From Anisodus tanguticus (taxonomy: Eukaryota; Streptophyta; Magnoliopsida; Solanales; Solanaceae), in assembly GCA_034509755.1 (NCBI GenBank), contig CM067544.1, forward strand, positions 12,581,001 to 12,645,000: a DNA stretch of 64,000 nt. Direction: 5' to 3'. Shown here piece after piece: positions 36,816-48,148 of this stretch; the stretch's first letter is position 1, and each line of letters begins with the position of its first letter. The notes below the pieces were generated by a model. It was given only the letters and a program-made list of their open reading frames with translations. It ran no database searches and was not told where the DNA came from. Both the position numbers and the translations under genes were made by a program.

Positions 36816-39800
36816 TAAGGCTGGCCAGTGGGCCGGGACAGCCCGACCCCGACCCGAGCCCGTCCCGAGCCCGCCCCGGTCCCGCCCCGACCCCGCCAAA
36901 AAAAAAAAAAAAATTACGGGGCGGGACTCGAACTCGGGACGGGACGAGGTCTCGTCCCGCGAGACCCGAGCCCGCCCCAGTGCCCGCGAGACCCGAGCCC
37001 GCCCCGACCCCGACCCCCGACCCCGCTTTTGCAAAAATGGCCGTTGCACCAACGACCATTTTAGATTATGGCCGTTGGCCAACGGCCATTTTAGCCCCCC
37101 CCCCCTCCCCCAACCCCCTACCCCTTAATATTTATTTTTTAACCCATAAGTTATTATATTTACACTTTAACCCAATTTTTCAACTATAAATAACTCATTT
37201 TCTCTTCATCTTTCTCACAAATCTTCCTACAATCTCTCTAATTTCTCAATATATCTCTCTACAATTCTACATTGTTTGCTAAATATTCAATTTTATTTAT
37301 TCATTTGGGAATTGGTAGTGAAGTTGGCAACTAGCTTTGAGGATCTTCCATCGAGCAAAGTTTCAATTTTCAACCTCTCGATTACACGTCGACGTTACGT
37401 CGGCGTTTGGTACATTCGTTCCTTCATTAAATTATTATTGTCTGTTTATTTAGTTTAGATCACTTAATTTTATTGTCTTTAATTATTTATTTATTATCAT
37501 AATTAAAATGGAAGGATTAAAAGGTATGTTTAAGGGTAAAGGTAAGGGTGCTTCTTCTAGTAGGGGCAACCAGGGCAAGGGTACTTCTTCTAGTCATCTT
37601 ATTCCTACACAGGATGATTTTGTTGATACTCAATATTTTCCTACAATACCATTAGATTTAGACCAGGAGCTATTTTCTAGAACTCAAGAAGACTTTAATT
37701 TAGACGATGATCTAGATGATATACCCACTAATGTTGATGACAACACACCCACTAGTGCACCTTCAACTGAAATACCTCCTATTCCCCCTAGTATGAGACG
37801 AGGTCCAGCAAAACGACCATTAAAATCAGATGCATGGACATTTTTTGATAGGGACGTAGAGAATCAAGTAGCCATATGTAAAATTTGTAAAAATGTTTTA
37901 AAATTTAAAACTGGAAAAGGTCACGGTGGGACGGGGGGGTTTAATTAGACACGTAGTAAGTGCTCATCCAGCTAGGTATGCCCAATACCAGGCTTCAAAA
38001 CCGGGTGCGCAAACGCCCGCTCCATCGGGACAAGGTTCACATACTGATATCGTCCCGGACCAAGTACGGGGGTCAAATTAACCCTATGACGGGGGGAATT
38101 GTAGGCTCTAAATACAATAAACATAGAGATAGGGAGGCAATATCAAAATTAGTTGTTGTGGAGGGTTTGCCTTTTTCATTTCCTTCATCTCCCGGTTTAT
38201 TCATTACATTAGAGATATATATAATCCTGCTTTTAACGGTTTTCCTAGATCAACTCGTTAAGAGAGATGTATTTAAATTCGCGCATGAATATCAACAATA
38301 TTTACGTTTTTCATTATATCATTTTAATGGCAAAGTATCCATCACGTCGATATAGGTCGTAGTACTAACGGCCATGATTATTTAACCGTAACTTGTCATT
38401 GGATAGATTATAAATGGTCTATGCAAAAACGTATTTTAGCGTATAGATATATAGATGATAGGCACACCGGTACTTTTATTGCGAAAATATTTATCAAGTG
38501 TGCGATTATTACGGAATTACCGATAAAATTATGACTATTACATTAGATAACGCTTCTAGTAACAATTACGCAATTACAATTTTAAAAAATAGTTTAACTC
38601 CGTCTTTTCCGGACCATTTTCATATAAAATGCGCGTGCCATATATATAACTTAATTGTAAAGGATGGTCTATCACTTTTTGAAGACATTCTTAGTAAAAT
38701 ACAATTTGCTATAAACTTTATTTTTAAAAGTAATAAAGTACAACGTAGAAAAGAATATAACAAAATTTGTCATGATTGTGGACTACCTTTTAGAAAAATT
38801 CCACAAGAAGTATCCACTAGGTGGAATTCTTTATACGAGCAACTACTTGTTGCTTATGACTATAAATTACCTATAACTTTATTTTTTAACTCTCATAATA
38901 AAAAGCCAGCTGATATGATTTTAGATAGTGATTGAGAAAAAATTTCCGAACTTATTGTATTTTTAGAGAAATTTTTTCAAGCAACAAAAGAATTTTCCGG
39001 TATATATTATCCTACTATTTCAACTATGTTATTTTATATAACTCTAATATTTTTATTACTTAGTGAATATATGGAAAAACCAAATTATAAGGCAAATATT
39101 AAAAAAATGTTTCTCAAAATAAAAAAATATTTTATTCCTATTCCCTCTATTTATATTATTGGTTCTGTATTAAATCCTACTATTAAAATAGACGGTACTA
39201 AATCACTAATTGAAACTATTTACGATTGTATAGAAGTACTACCACCTCCAAGTCCCAAAAATCTAAATCACCCACCCCTATTGAACAAACTAAAGAAGAA
39301 GTATTGTCTAGCGTAGAACACCAATGCAAAAATATATATAGATTTTATCAACAAGAAAATGCTAGTAACTTACCACTTCCATACCATCTTCTTCATCTTC
39401 AACGCAACCTCACAAAAGACATGTTTGTTTCGCGGCTAGTATTGAAAGCCTCGAAATAGAATGTGCGGTAGTACCTCTACTACTAACCAAATTAGCGAGT
39501 TGGATATTTTTGTTTTGCGGGGTTCTGTACCGTATCAAGAAGTTATCAATGAAGATGGACATGAAGACTTGCTTTGAAATACTTTGGAGGGGAATGAGAA
39601 GACCTTTCCGACACTTTCAATGATGGCTCGAGATGTTTTGAACATTCAAGCGTCGTCAACTCGCGTCTCGAAAGCGCTTTTTCTGCGAGCGGATATCAAA
39701 TAGGAGACCACGTACACTCATTAGCCGGAGACAGCTTGGAAATTGCAGTATTATTCAGAGATTGGATACGAGCGGAGCGGAGAAGGTGCGGTCAACCGGA

Positions 39801-40378
39801 GATCAACGAAGAAGATGATGAAAACTACAACGAAATCTTAACCGAAGGTAGTGGAAGCGACGTGGATCAATTTGACCAACAAATACCAATTCCAACCGAA
39901 GAACCACATGAAATCATCAAGCAATTAGAACAGGTTTTTTTGAGAATGTAATTTTTTTAATTGTAATTTTATTATGTAATTTATAACTTTTGGACAACAC
40001 CACAAAGTTGCAATATAGATTTTAGACAATTGTATTTGTATTACAAAAAAATCATATGTCTATTAAATAATATAAGAGGCACAAAAACAGCCTTGGGATG
40101 TTTTTATTACACTATCTTGTTTTGTTTATTGAGTTTTTTTTATACATATGTTATTTTTTTTTTAAAAAAAAAAAAAAAACCCGCCGTATCCCGACCCGAG
40201 CCCGAGCCCGCCCCGACCCGAGCCCGACGGGATCGGGACGGGACTTGCTCCAGTCCCGCCAGACCCGACCCCGCCGAGCCCGCCAGACCCGACCCCGCCC
40301 CTTCTCCCGTCCCGCCCCGACCCCGACACCGCCAGACCCGGCCCGCCAGACCCGAGCCCGGCCCACTGGCCACTCTTA
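36816..40378 (+). mobile_element. hAT transposon with inactive transposase
   Basis: A 3563-bp element flanked by the perfect 8-bp duplication gccatgtg (36808-36815 and 40379-40386). The inverted ends are TAAG followed by two variable bases and then TGGCCAGTGGGCCGGG. Inside each end lie ~200-bp arms made of CCCG/CCGA-type units (36830-37025 and 40185-40365), with an A tract in each. The plus-strand interior (37508-39951) is a broken hAT transposase. It sits inside a SINE upstream of the Cys-rich protein gene. Confidence 0.93.
37508..39951 (+). pseudogene. hAT transposase pseudogene (BED finger, RNase H-like, dimerisation domain)
   Basis: The frame opens at 37508 (MEGLKGMFKGKGKG). A BED-type zinc finger follows: WTFFDRDV...CKICKNVLKF, then GTGG and, one frame over, LIRHVVSAHPARY. 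The shift lies in the G run near 37930. RNase H-fold pieces are DIGRSTNGHDYLTVTCHWID (about 38346-38410, out of frame), then MTITLDNASSNNYAI and STRWNSLYEQL (38498-38850). The C-terminal dimerisation region includes PTLSMMARDVLNIQASS and, after another shift, FSASGYQIGDH and DSLEIAVLFRDWIRAERR (39670-39790). At least five frameshifts or stops (for example TGA at 38933) make it non-functional. Confidence 0.9.
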
Positions 40379-40507
40379 GCCATGTGTGACAGGCTCAACC
40401 AAGAAGGTTTATGCAGGGTATCGAACTCGTGAACTTGCGGTCCCGCGCTCTACTGCTACACCAACTTGACTACCTTGCGGGTCCGATTCGACTGGTCTGT
40501 ATCCCTA

Positions 40508-40778
40508 AAAGAGGGTCATTTGCAGTTTTTCCTATCCTGGTCTTTAATTTTGACCTTCAAATGAACTGATCTTTAATTTTTATCCTTTAAAATCAAATTT
40601 ATGGTTATTGGGCATAAATTAGTATACACGAGTTTTGGTAGCTTTCTTAAAAAACTTATTTTTCTACAGGTACAAGTTCAATTTTAAAGGACAAAAATTA
40701 AAGACCGATCCATTTGAAGAGAAAAAATTAAAACCGATCCATTTGAAGGGCAAACCGTGACTTGCAAAAAGAGGATCC
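40508..40778. mobile_element. Inverted-repeat MITE
   Basis: The two halves are inverted copies. The left has gaccttcaaatgaactgatc and tttaatttttatcctttaaa; the right, read in reverse, has gcccttcaaatggatcggtc and tttaatttttgtcctttaaa. The outer ends are agagggtcatttgcag and ggatcctctttttgcaag. The superfamily is not clear. Confidence 0.6.
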
Positions 40779-41547
40779 AGTGTCCCGAAACCGTGAAGTT
40801 TATTGGCTTATTCCTTGATTTCCTTTTAGTGTTTAACAATTGCGCAAGACTTGCTTAAATATCATCAAAAAGAGTAAAATACGACCGTTTCAAACCCCTA
40901 CGTTAACCCTAAAGTGATAAATCATTATAGAACAATCAACCTTGATACCATAATTCATACACCAACGCGTTACATCGCAATGACTTTTTTGATATCTTAA
41001 AAACCACAATATGATCAGCTACCCCACCTATCCTAATTAGTTGTAAATTGACTTTGATAGTTGATTTGTAATATTTAACAGTTAATTATTCATTATATAC
41101 TTGATCTTTTATAACCAAAATTGTATTATCCAAAATGAATAAGTATCTACTATTACTTTCTACAATTTCAAAATAATCTAGGTAAAGACTACTACTTATC
41201 AAAATTAATCAATTAAATGGGACCGAGGAAAGTAGTATTTATGTTTAGTTCACGTACTAGAAGGCAGAACCTTCTTAGAAAATTCACAATCTGGCCTAAA
41301 TCAAATGTTTGCGAAGGCAAGAGGAACAGAACTTCAAATAACCTGTTTTTCATAAGACATTTTACAGTCCAAATATTGATTTCAGATTCTTGCTATATTA
41401 TTCATATCCAGAAAGCTTACATGCGGTATACTGGTGGAGTAGTGGTCATAGAATGACCTGGCTACCTATGCACTTCCTGTAACAGATACAACACCCTAAA
41501 AATTAAATTTCAGTTATCTAATGTAAAATGTGTTGCAAGGTCTGTCT
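40779..41547. other. Spacer downstream of the DUF726 gene
   Basis: No gene was seen. It should contain the 3' end and polyadenylation region of the DUF726-like gene close to 41547. Confidence 0.4.
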
Positions 41548-44500
41548 TCACAGCGCAACTCGACCAAGAACTACAGGATAATAGGCATCAAGCTCAAGTA
41601 GATCTAAAATCTTTTGGGTAGCCCATAAATAGGAGGAATGACCGTCGATGAATTCAGTCACATCAACCTGTTAAAAGTAAAGGGTTTAAGCAAGAAATGA
41701 TGGACATCAATTTTGGTTATCCTTAAGAAGAAAACTAAAAATGAAAACTCACATTCTCAATACCAGGAGCATCAACTGGTTGAATTCCAGCCAAGCCTCG
41801 AGTAAGGAGACTGTTGAAGAGAAATTGCACAAGTTACACAGAAATAGAAGCATAAACTAGCATGCAAAACAGGAAAACAAATTCTCCCTCCTGAATTTGT
41901 CTTGTTTTCCTTCATTTTTTTCTTTTTTTGATAATGAACTTGTCCTATTCTCATTTTTGGATTATCCGAATTAATGTCCGCTATCCTTAAATGAAGTTTA
42001 TACCCTTCAACTTCAGTACTATGCTAGCAAATAATGCAAACCTGGCACGGAAGGCAATTCCTAGCATCCAATCATTTGTAACGTAAGCATTCACAAATCG
42101 ACCAGCCACTACCTGGAAAATAGGAAGAGAGATCCCCAAATAATAATGAGGTAACCGAGCAGATAAGTCCAAGCCTTATACTAAAGAAAACAAATGAGAA
42201 AAGGGAACGAGATAAATATGCTCATACTAATAAGAGTAGTTGAAATCAACAAAGTGGGAAGCAAAAACCTTTCTAGCTGCTTCCCAGTTCATGTTTTTAA
42301 TTGCAATGGGTGCCCCAAGAAGAACAACTCTTTCCACAAGTCCAGCTGTCAAAATGCAAGAATACTTTAGGACCATCTTAAGCAAATGATAAAATGTATG
42401 AAAGAAAACATATTTCAAAATAACACTTACAATTATTTTCACTCTCAGCCAGAATCTGGAGACACTTAAAGATAACTCTTGCTCCAAGTGAAAACCCTAC
42501 AAGTGTCACAGGCCTGAAATACTCATGGACAGTCAATAGAATTGGCTGATGTGAAAACTCAATCTTTCAGGGGATTCAACTGGAAAATGCTCAGAATCTA
42601 TTTAAGCTTATTTACCTGTGTCCTTGTAATCCTTTCTGTAACACTTCTGCCAGAAGTTTTCCTGCCTTGTCAGATCTGCAAGTAAATAGAAACGGGTCCA
42701 AATTTATGTTTCCAATCAAAGCAGGACACTATGCTTTGACACAATATGGTATTATAGCAGAACTGGAGTCAGAATTAGTTCCACCAAAACAAAAGATGGA
42801 TATACAGAAAATTCAAAGATTAGAACTTCTAGGACAAACAAAAATTAAATGAGAAAACTGGTAAATAATTTGAGTTCATGGATAGGTTCTTTTCATCATT
42901 ACTGCAATTATATTAATCTTTTCCTTAAAATTCTAATCATGTCATATAAATGGAAGATAAAACAGCTTCATGGCATTTTCCTCCTTGATCCCAACCCGAA
43001 CCTCAAAAAAGAGTTGTATTGAACAGATACAGAGACAAACAAGAACCTGTCCACAGCAATTGCCCATTTGCTGTCAATAAAATCAGTCATTGCAAGCAAT
43101 GTTGCTGGCAAAGCCAGTGCTGTCAAAAGAGTTTTTAAAACGGTCATCATAGCACCTCGCTTCATCAACTCCATTGCAAGTCCTGTAGTTAGTGATGATG
43201 TCAGCATCATAACCAATCACAGTGGTAATGTAGCTGGTCGTTGTATCATATGCTGAAAAGCAAAGTACAAATTATTACTTGAAGTCAACCAATCCTGAAT
43301 TGCAGTGCTTACAGCAATAAGATTATTTGACTCCCACTGCAGCACATATCTGAAGAAATTGAGAAATGTAAGAATGGTTTTTGCATTATAAACCTTCACT
43401 GACAGATACGGGAATTATCAACACAAATTGGTCCATATACATACTCGTATAAACATACAATACATAAACACACGCGCGCACACACACACAAACATTGATA
43501 TATATATATATAGAGAGAGAGAGGGGGGGGGGGGGAGTAGGAAATCTGAAGTAAAATTTATGTTTACCTAGGTAAACGAAATTATCTACCTAAACGGAGA
43601 TCAACCAACAAAAAAGAAAAAGAAGATATTACCTTTCAGAGTTATCATGTTGTCCTTCCCAAGGTCTTACAAAATCTTCCTCCTTAAAAACAAGTCCTGA
43701 GATCAAAACCTCAACTGCCAGCCGCTGACAGCAAAAATGCAAAGTGAGAACAAACATAGGTGAGCTCCTGTGTTCCATGACCAAAACTAAAAATTACTAC
43801 AACTATGAGAATAATGATGAAAGATGTCAAAGAGACACAACGCAGACTGCAGTGCCCACCTACTAACTGAAACAAGGATTTGCAGGCAAGAGTTACAGGA
43901 CAGTTTCAAGTAGCACAAGAAATAGCTAATTACTTACGCCCTGGTTATGGTTTTCTCCTATAGCCTTGAACTCAAATTCATCAACATCTCCCGTTCTCCT
44001 GGCCATTTTAGTTCCTGTAAGTCCAGCTCCAGCAGCTGGGTAAGCAAAAATATCGGTGACAACCCTTAGTAACTGGAGGACAATTTCAAGATGTTCTTCC
44101 ACAAATCAATCTAAACCTTGGGCTGCCTGAGAAGTGCAGATGATTTAGATCATCTTTTTTATTATTTGGATTGAATGAGCTACTGATGTAATTGTGCTTC
44201 TAGCACCATCTTTTTGTAAACTTTCTGGTTCCTCTTTGGTACTTTACTTAATGAAATTACATTACCTTATCAAAGGAAAAGTGCAAAATCACAAGTTGCA
44301 CTCTCCTCATCTCCAGTATTACCTTATGATGAAAAAGGAGATGCAACAAGATATCTTATGAAACATGTGTTTACCTCCAAAGGATGCTGCTACTGCAACA
44401 GACCCTGCAACACTCCCTGCAGCACTAGCAACAGCAGCAAATCCACTTGCTCCAATCACAGGAACAAGAGTTCCCAAGGTAGGGGCTAAAGCACCAAAGC

Positions 44501-47500
44501 CTGCAGCTATTGCCGGAGCAGCTAAACCTGTTTACAAGCAAAATAAAGGCAATAAAATTATAACAATTTCGTCTCCTATGAGGGTTCACCACAGATCACA
44601 TTTCAACTTCTTTAAGCATCTAACGAGTACTGAAAGAAGAAGGAATTGTTTCCTGTAAGGCTTGTCAGGTCGTGTCTGGACCTGCTAAAACATAGGAAAC
44701 ATGAACAGGCTAAACCTTTTTAAGAGTAAATGAAGACAAAAAGGACAAAGAAATTTGTTTCCTAAGAGGTTCGCTTAAACATGTCAGGACCTGAGAAAAC
44801 TTAAGAAAGTATGGGAGGCCATACCACCAGTAACTGCCAACAAGGTTCCTCCCGTTACTGCAGCTGCACCAATTATACCCCTTCGTTTCCACTTAGCCCA
44901 TTTGCTTTTAGGAGATCGGCTTTGTTCCTTTGATTCTTCCTCTTTAAGAGCCATGGCAGAACAAGCAACCGTGGTTTCAATGGCTTCCTGCAGCAGATAA
45001 TTCCTTTTTCACAGTCTGTACAATCAAGAGGTCCATGCTATAAGTAATAGCCTTAGATGGTGCAAAATTCTGCATCAGTACAACAGACTCCTTTCATATG
45101 AAGTGGCTGTTTTCCTAGTCTAGAAGAAAAACATTGCCAGATTAAATAGAGAAAAATGCATGTCTTTGCTTGTGCAGTCATATTATGATGAAGAAAATGA
45201 AAAATTGACATAAAAAAATGGAGCCAACAGTTAGTGTCAATATTTCTTCTTTTTTTAATGATAATGTGACTGCTCAAAATAACAAAGAGGAATGGAACCA
45301 GAAATGAAGGACTAGACATGCACTTATTACCCCGTACATAGTTGTAGAAAGGTGAAGATGCAAGTGACGTAAACAAAAAATCTTCATCTGAATTTAACTT
45401 GTAAGAATTAACCACATCTGTAATACTCACTTCTAATAATTTCTTATTGTTGGACTTGAGATGATAGGAAGAACATAAAGAACTACGGATGATATGCTAA
45501 ATGTTTAAGGTATGATGTTGGCATAGTTCTACTTTTAATTAATTATTTATTTATTTTTTATGGCAGGGGGTCCACAAGCTTTATTGTAGGGTGTGGAATA
45601 TGTTTGATACAATGGTAATGGCAGGGAGAGTAAGGGATTTGATGCTAGCATGAAATTTCAGAAGAAGATATAGAAGATGGAGAGCATAGGAGGTAGCAGT
45701 GTAACACCTAGCAGTCATGTGTAAAATATGGAGAGAAGAAACTGGGGGTTTTGAATGGAATAGCTTTGAAATATACTAGAGGAATATTGTTGTTTCTTTG
45801 TATATTTGGAGGCTGGAGCACCCAATATCCCAGTTATGGTACAGACAATTGGATGCTTTTTTGTAGAAAAATGTGTGTTTTTGTAAGGTTCTCTACATGG
45901 TATACATCTTATATGCTGAGTCTTCCCCATCTTTTGAATAAATCCACTACCTTTATAAAAGACAAAAAAAAAGGGAAAAGGTGGAATGACTATACTTGTC
46001 AGAAATAGAAGACATCCTAAAGACCTAAACCGTCCAAGTTCCTTTGGGCAGAATAGTTTTATTGAGCTCACATTACTTATTGAGGCTCTTACTTTCTCTT
46101 TGTTGGGAGTGTTTTTCATTTGATTTTCTCCTACTTTGGGAAAGGAGTTTTTTTATTAAGATGCACAAGGAAGAATTTATAAAACATTTTAGTAAAAATT
46201 GAACACTTCAATTCTTCCTGCGTCACATCTAGCATGTACGGACTAGGATATCCAGTAGTATTAAAAAGAACACTCCAGAAGAGACAACAGCAAGAAAATA
46301 AATGATTGAACGATAACATGAAATCACATATGATATGGATGCAGGAACACACCACTTTGATCCATTTGATATCAAACCATGTAGCCAGCAATCGCAACGC
46401 CACGCGATGTCGTGCATCATAACCCTTCCTTCTCCGTGTATACCTTTTACTTTCTTCAGGTGATTGTGCAAGACAAGCTGAGAAAAGTTGATAGAGAACA
46501 GTAACTTTCCTAGAGTATTCGAGCACCGATGCCTCCTCCACTGGTTTTTCATCATATCCACTAACTGACTCTAAGTGGGCTTGCTCAATGCTAGACGGTT
46601 TCTTGCTTTTCTCTTGGTAATTTTCAACATTTGTAGTATTTTCCACTTCGGACCCAGATTGCGTATCAGAAACAGATAATTTCTCCCTACATTCATGCTC
46701 ATATTCACGCCGCTTCTCCTGCTTGGACACATTATCGGAAGTTCTCTCCATGCTTGATCCCATAGCATCGATGGCTTTTGCAAGATCAAGTTCCTTCTCT
46801 GCTGCTTCTGAAGAAGTATCAGCATCTTCTTCAGCTACAGATAGTGACCTTAGCAACTGTCAAACTAATGTAATATTAGTCGTTATGGCATCAAGCAAGT
46901 AACACCCCGCGCATAGCAGGAGCTTAGTGCACCGGGCTGCCCTTTTTTTTATGGCATCAAGCAAGTAACAGTAAAAGGCACAGATTTACACTAGCTAAGG
47001 GTATTAGCAGAAGATATCAAATAGGAAAGGAGAACTTTATTCCCTTCCACTAGAAGCATTTATCAAATAGCTAAGAACTCCTGTCTGAAATACATAAGAC
47101 TTTGGGTGTGCGTGCTATGGCGGTGAAATCATCTTCATGTGTTTAGTTACCTTAAATAGGTGAAATATTTTTCCAAAAGAAAAAAAATTCTACAAAAGGA
47201 GGAAAGTCGCTCATCAATTATTGGCGAAAATCATTTTTCTTTATAAATATCTTAACGCTTATGTCGTGTACCATGCTTCAATCAACAAGTAGACACATTG
47301 TCACCTTTAAATTGTTAAACACAACCATGATCCTGTCTTCCACTTTATACAATTATCATACAACAATAACAACAACATAGCCGGTGTAATCCCACTAGTG
47401 GGTCTGGGGAGGGTGGTGTGTACACAGACCTTACCCCTACTTTATACAATTACCATACATCACATAGTTTTATACCCAATAACAACAACATACCCAGTGA

Positions 47501-48148
47501 AATCACACAAAGTGGGGTCTGGGCAGGGTAGAGTGTACGCAGACCTTACCCTACCTCCCTTCCAAGGTAGGGAGGCTGTTTCTGGTAGACCCTCAGGCAC
47601 ATAATTTGACTGGGTATAATTTTATGCCCAATCAAACCCTAAAACATGATCCAGAAAATGATTCCCAAATATACCCTTTAACTCAATGTCATTAATCAGT
47701 ACATTTTCTAATGGTCTACACAAAAGCTAGAAAACCAACCGCTCCAACGTGATGATTAGGTGATGAAGACCCAGCAGTTTCCTCTAGTCCAGTCCATGCT
47801 TTTTTATCAATCTCTAGAAATCTGTTCACCACAAAATTGAATGAATGATCCTTCAAACAAACTACATAGTCAATTGTTGAATGCTAATTGAAAATACTAA
47901 CAGACTTAATTGAATATAAGAAAGCATTAAGGAATTAACTTGAAAACTGGGCGAAGGAGGCCGGATGATTCGTGGACCCAAAGTTGTGGGCCCTCGGAGA
48001 CGGAATCACTACTGCTGCTATTGCTGATACGGTCGTCTTCGTCATCGGACGGAAAGCCCAATGGACATGTCTGATGAATTTGGGCCTGATGAAGGGCCAG
48101 CCCAAACAGAGCTCCGGTTGCGTACCTTTGCATTGGCGTCAATGACAT
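41548..48148 (-). CDS. DUF726 family membrane protein (TMCO4-like), putative alpha/beta hydrolase
   Basis: Fifteen exons: 48148-47940, 47821-47740, 46856-46353, 44987-44825, 44527-44375, 44035-43938, 43724-43633, 43349-43279, 43182-43047, 42675-42616, 42513-42431, 42345-42269, 42112-42042, 41810-41753 and 41667-41548. All phases agree, giving 658 residues. The N-terminal third is acidic and Ser-rich. A Gly/Ala-rich hydrophobic region (about 300-370: GIIGAAAVTGGTLLAVTGG... and PAIAAGFGALAPTLG) predicts membrane helices, and DSKWAIAVDRSDKAGKLLAE follows. GFSLG (529-533) is the nucleophile elbow, Ser531 the likely nucleophile and His629 (GHSSYLW) a likely catalytic His. The family includes human TMCO4, yeast YFL034W and Arabidopsis At2g18100; no substrate is established. 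Start: the first in-frame ATG; upstream in-frame codons lack one. Confidence 0.93.
43466..43537. repeat. Compound microsatellite
   Basis: A run of cacgcgcgcacacacaca, then tatatatatata, then gagagagaga and a G tract lies in the intron between exons 7 and 8 of the DUF726 gene. It is likely to be length-variable. Confidence 0.85.
44988..46352. other. Intron 3 of the DUF726 gene
   Basis: A 1.36-kb intron. The part at 45560-46010 reads as broken coding-like sequence on the plus strand and might be an L1 LINE tail, but I could not confirm a motif. Confidence 0.5.
46905..46950 (+). mobile_element. 46-bp truncated SINE with 20-bp target duplication
   Basis: The segment ccccgcgcatagcaggagc...ccgggctgccc with an eight-T tail matches the end of the cagcccggtgcac SINE family. 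It is flanked by the perfect 20-mer atggcatcaagcaagtaaca (46885-46904 and 46951-46970). It lies in intron 2 of the DUF726 gene. Confidence 0.85.
47362..47438 (-). mobile_element. 77-bp TS SINE/RTE-LINE tail insertion
   Basis: aacaataacaacaacatagc...cagaccttacccct lies between near-perfect 20-bp duplications, actttatacaattatcatac (47342-47361) and actttatacaattaccatac (47439-47458). It lies in intron 2 of the DUF726 gene. Confidence 0.8.
47481..47617 (-). mobile_element. TS SINE/RTE-LINE tail insertion, 137 bp
   Basis: Contains aacaacaacatacccagtga, cacaaagtggggtctgggc, gtgtacgcagaccttaccc and ggaggctgtttctggtagac. These are the TS SINE 3' landmarks, also present in the RTE LINE tail at 35281-35395. 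The imperfect 15-bp duplications are agttttatacccaat (47466-47480) and aattttatgcccaat (47618-47632). Too little 5' sequence remains to tell SINE from truncated LINE. Confidence 0.7.

Larger units (their letters stand above)
36691..40482 (-). mobile_element. tRNA-derived SINE split by a hAT transposon
   Basis: Removing the hAT element and one copy of its 8-bp duplication leaves a 221-bp SINE flanked by a 14-bp duplication (36677-36690 and 40483-40496). The minus-strand 5' part (40482-40387) carries a box A-like tagtcaagttggtgtagcag and a box B-like GAGTTCGATACC. The 3' part (36807-36691) ends in an A-rich tail (plus-strand t8-g-t7 at 36691-36706). Both halves keep tRNA-SINE order. Confidence 0.8.

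Noticed and set aside
36778..37128. Overlapping open frames on both strands of the GC-rich hAT arm (up to 143 codons)
   Set aside because: They are Pro/Arg/Gly low-complexity readings of short CCCG-type repeats, open on both strands, and lie in transposon subterminal sequence.
40030..40398. Open frames on both strands of the right hAT arm
   Set aside because: Same cause as the left arm: simple GC-rich repeats with no protein family character.
45560..46010. LINE 3' end in intron 3 of the DUF726 gene
   Set aside because: Only vague coding texture; no zinc-binding or reverse-transcriptase motif could be read with confidence.
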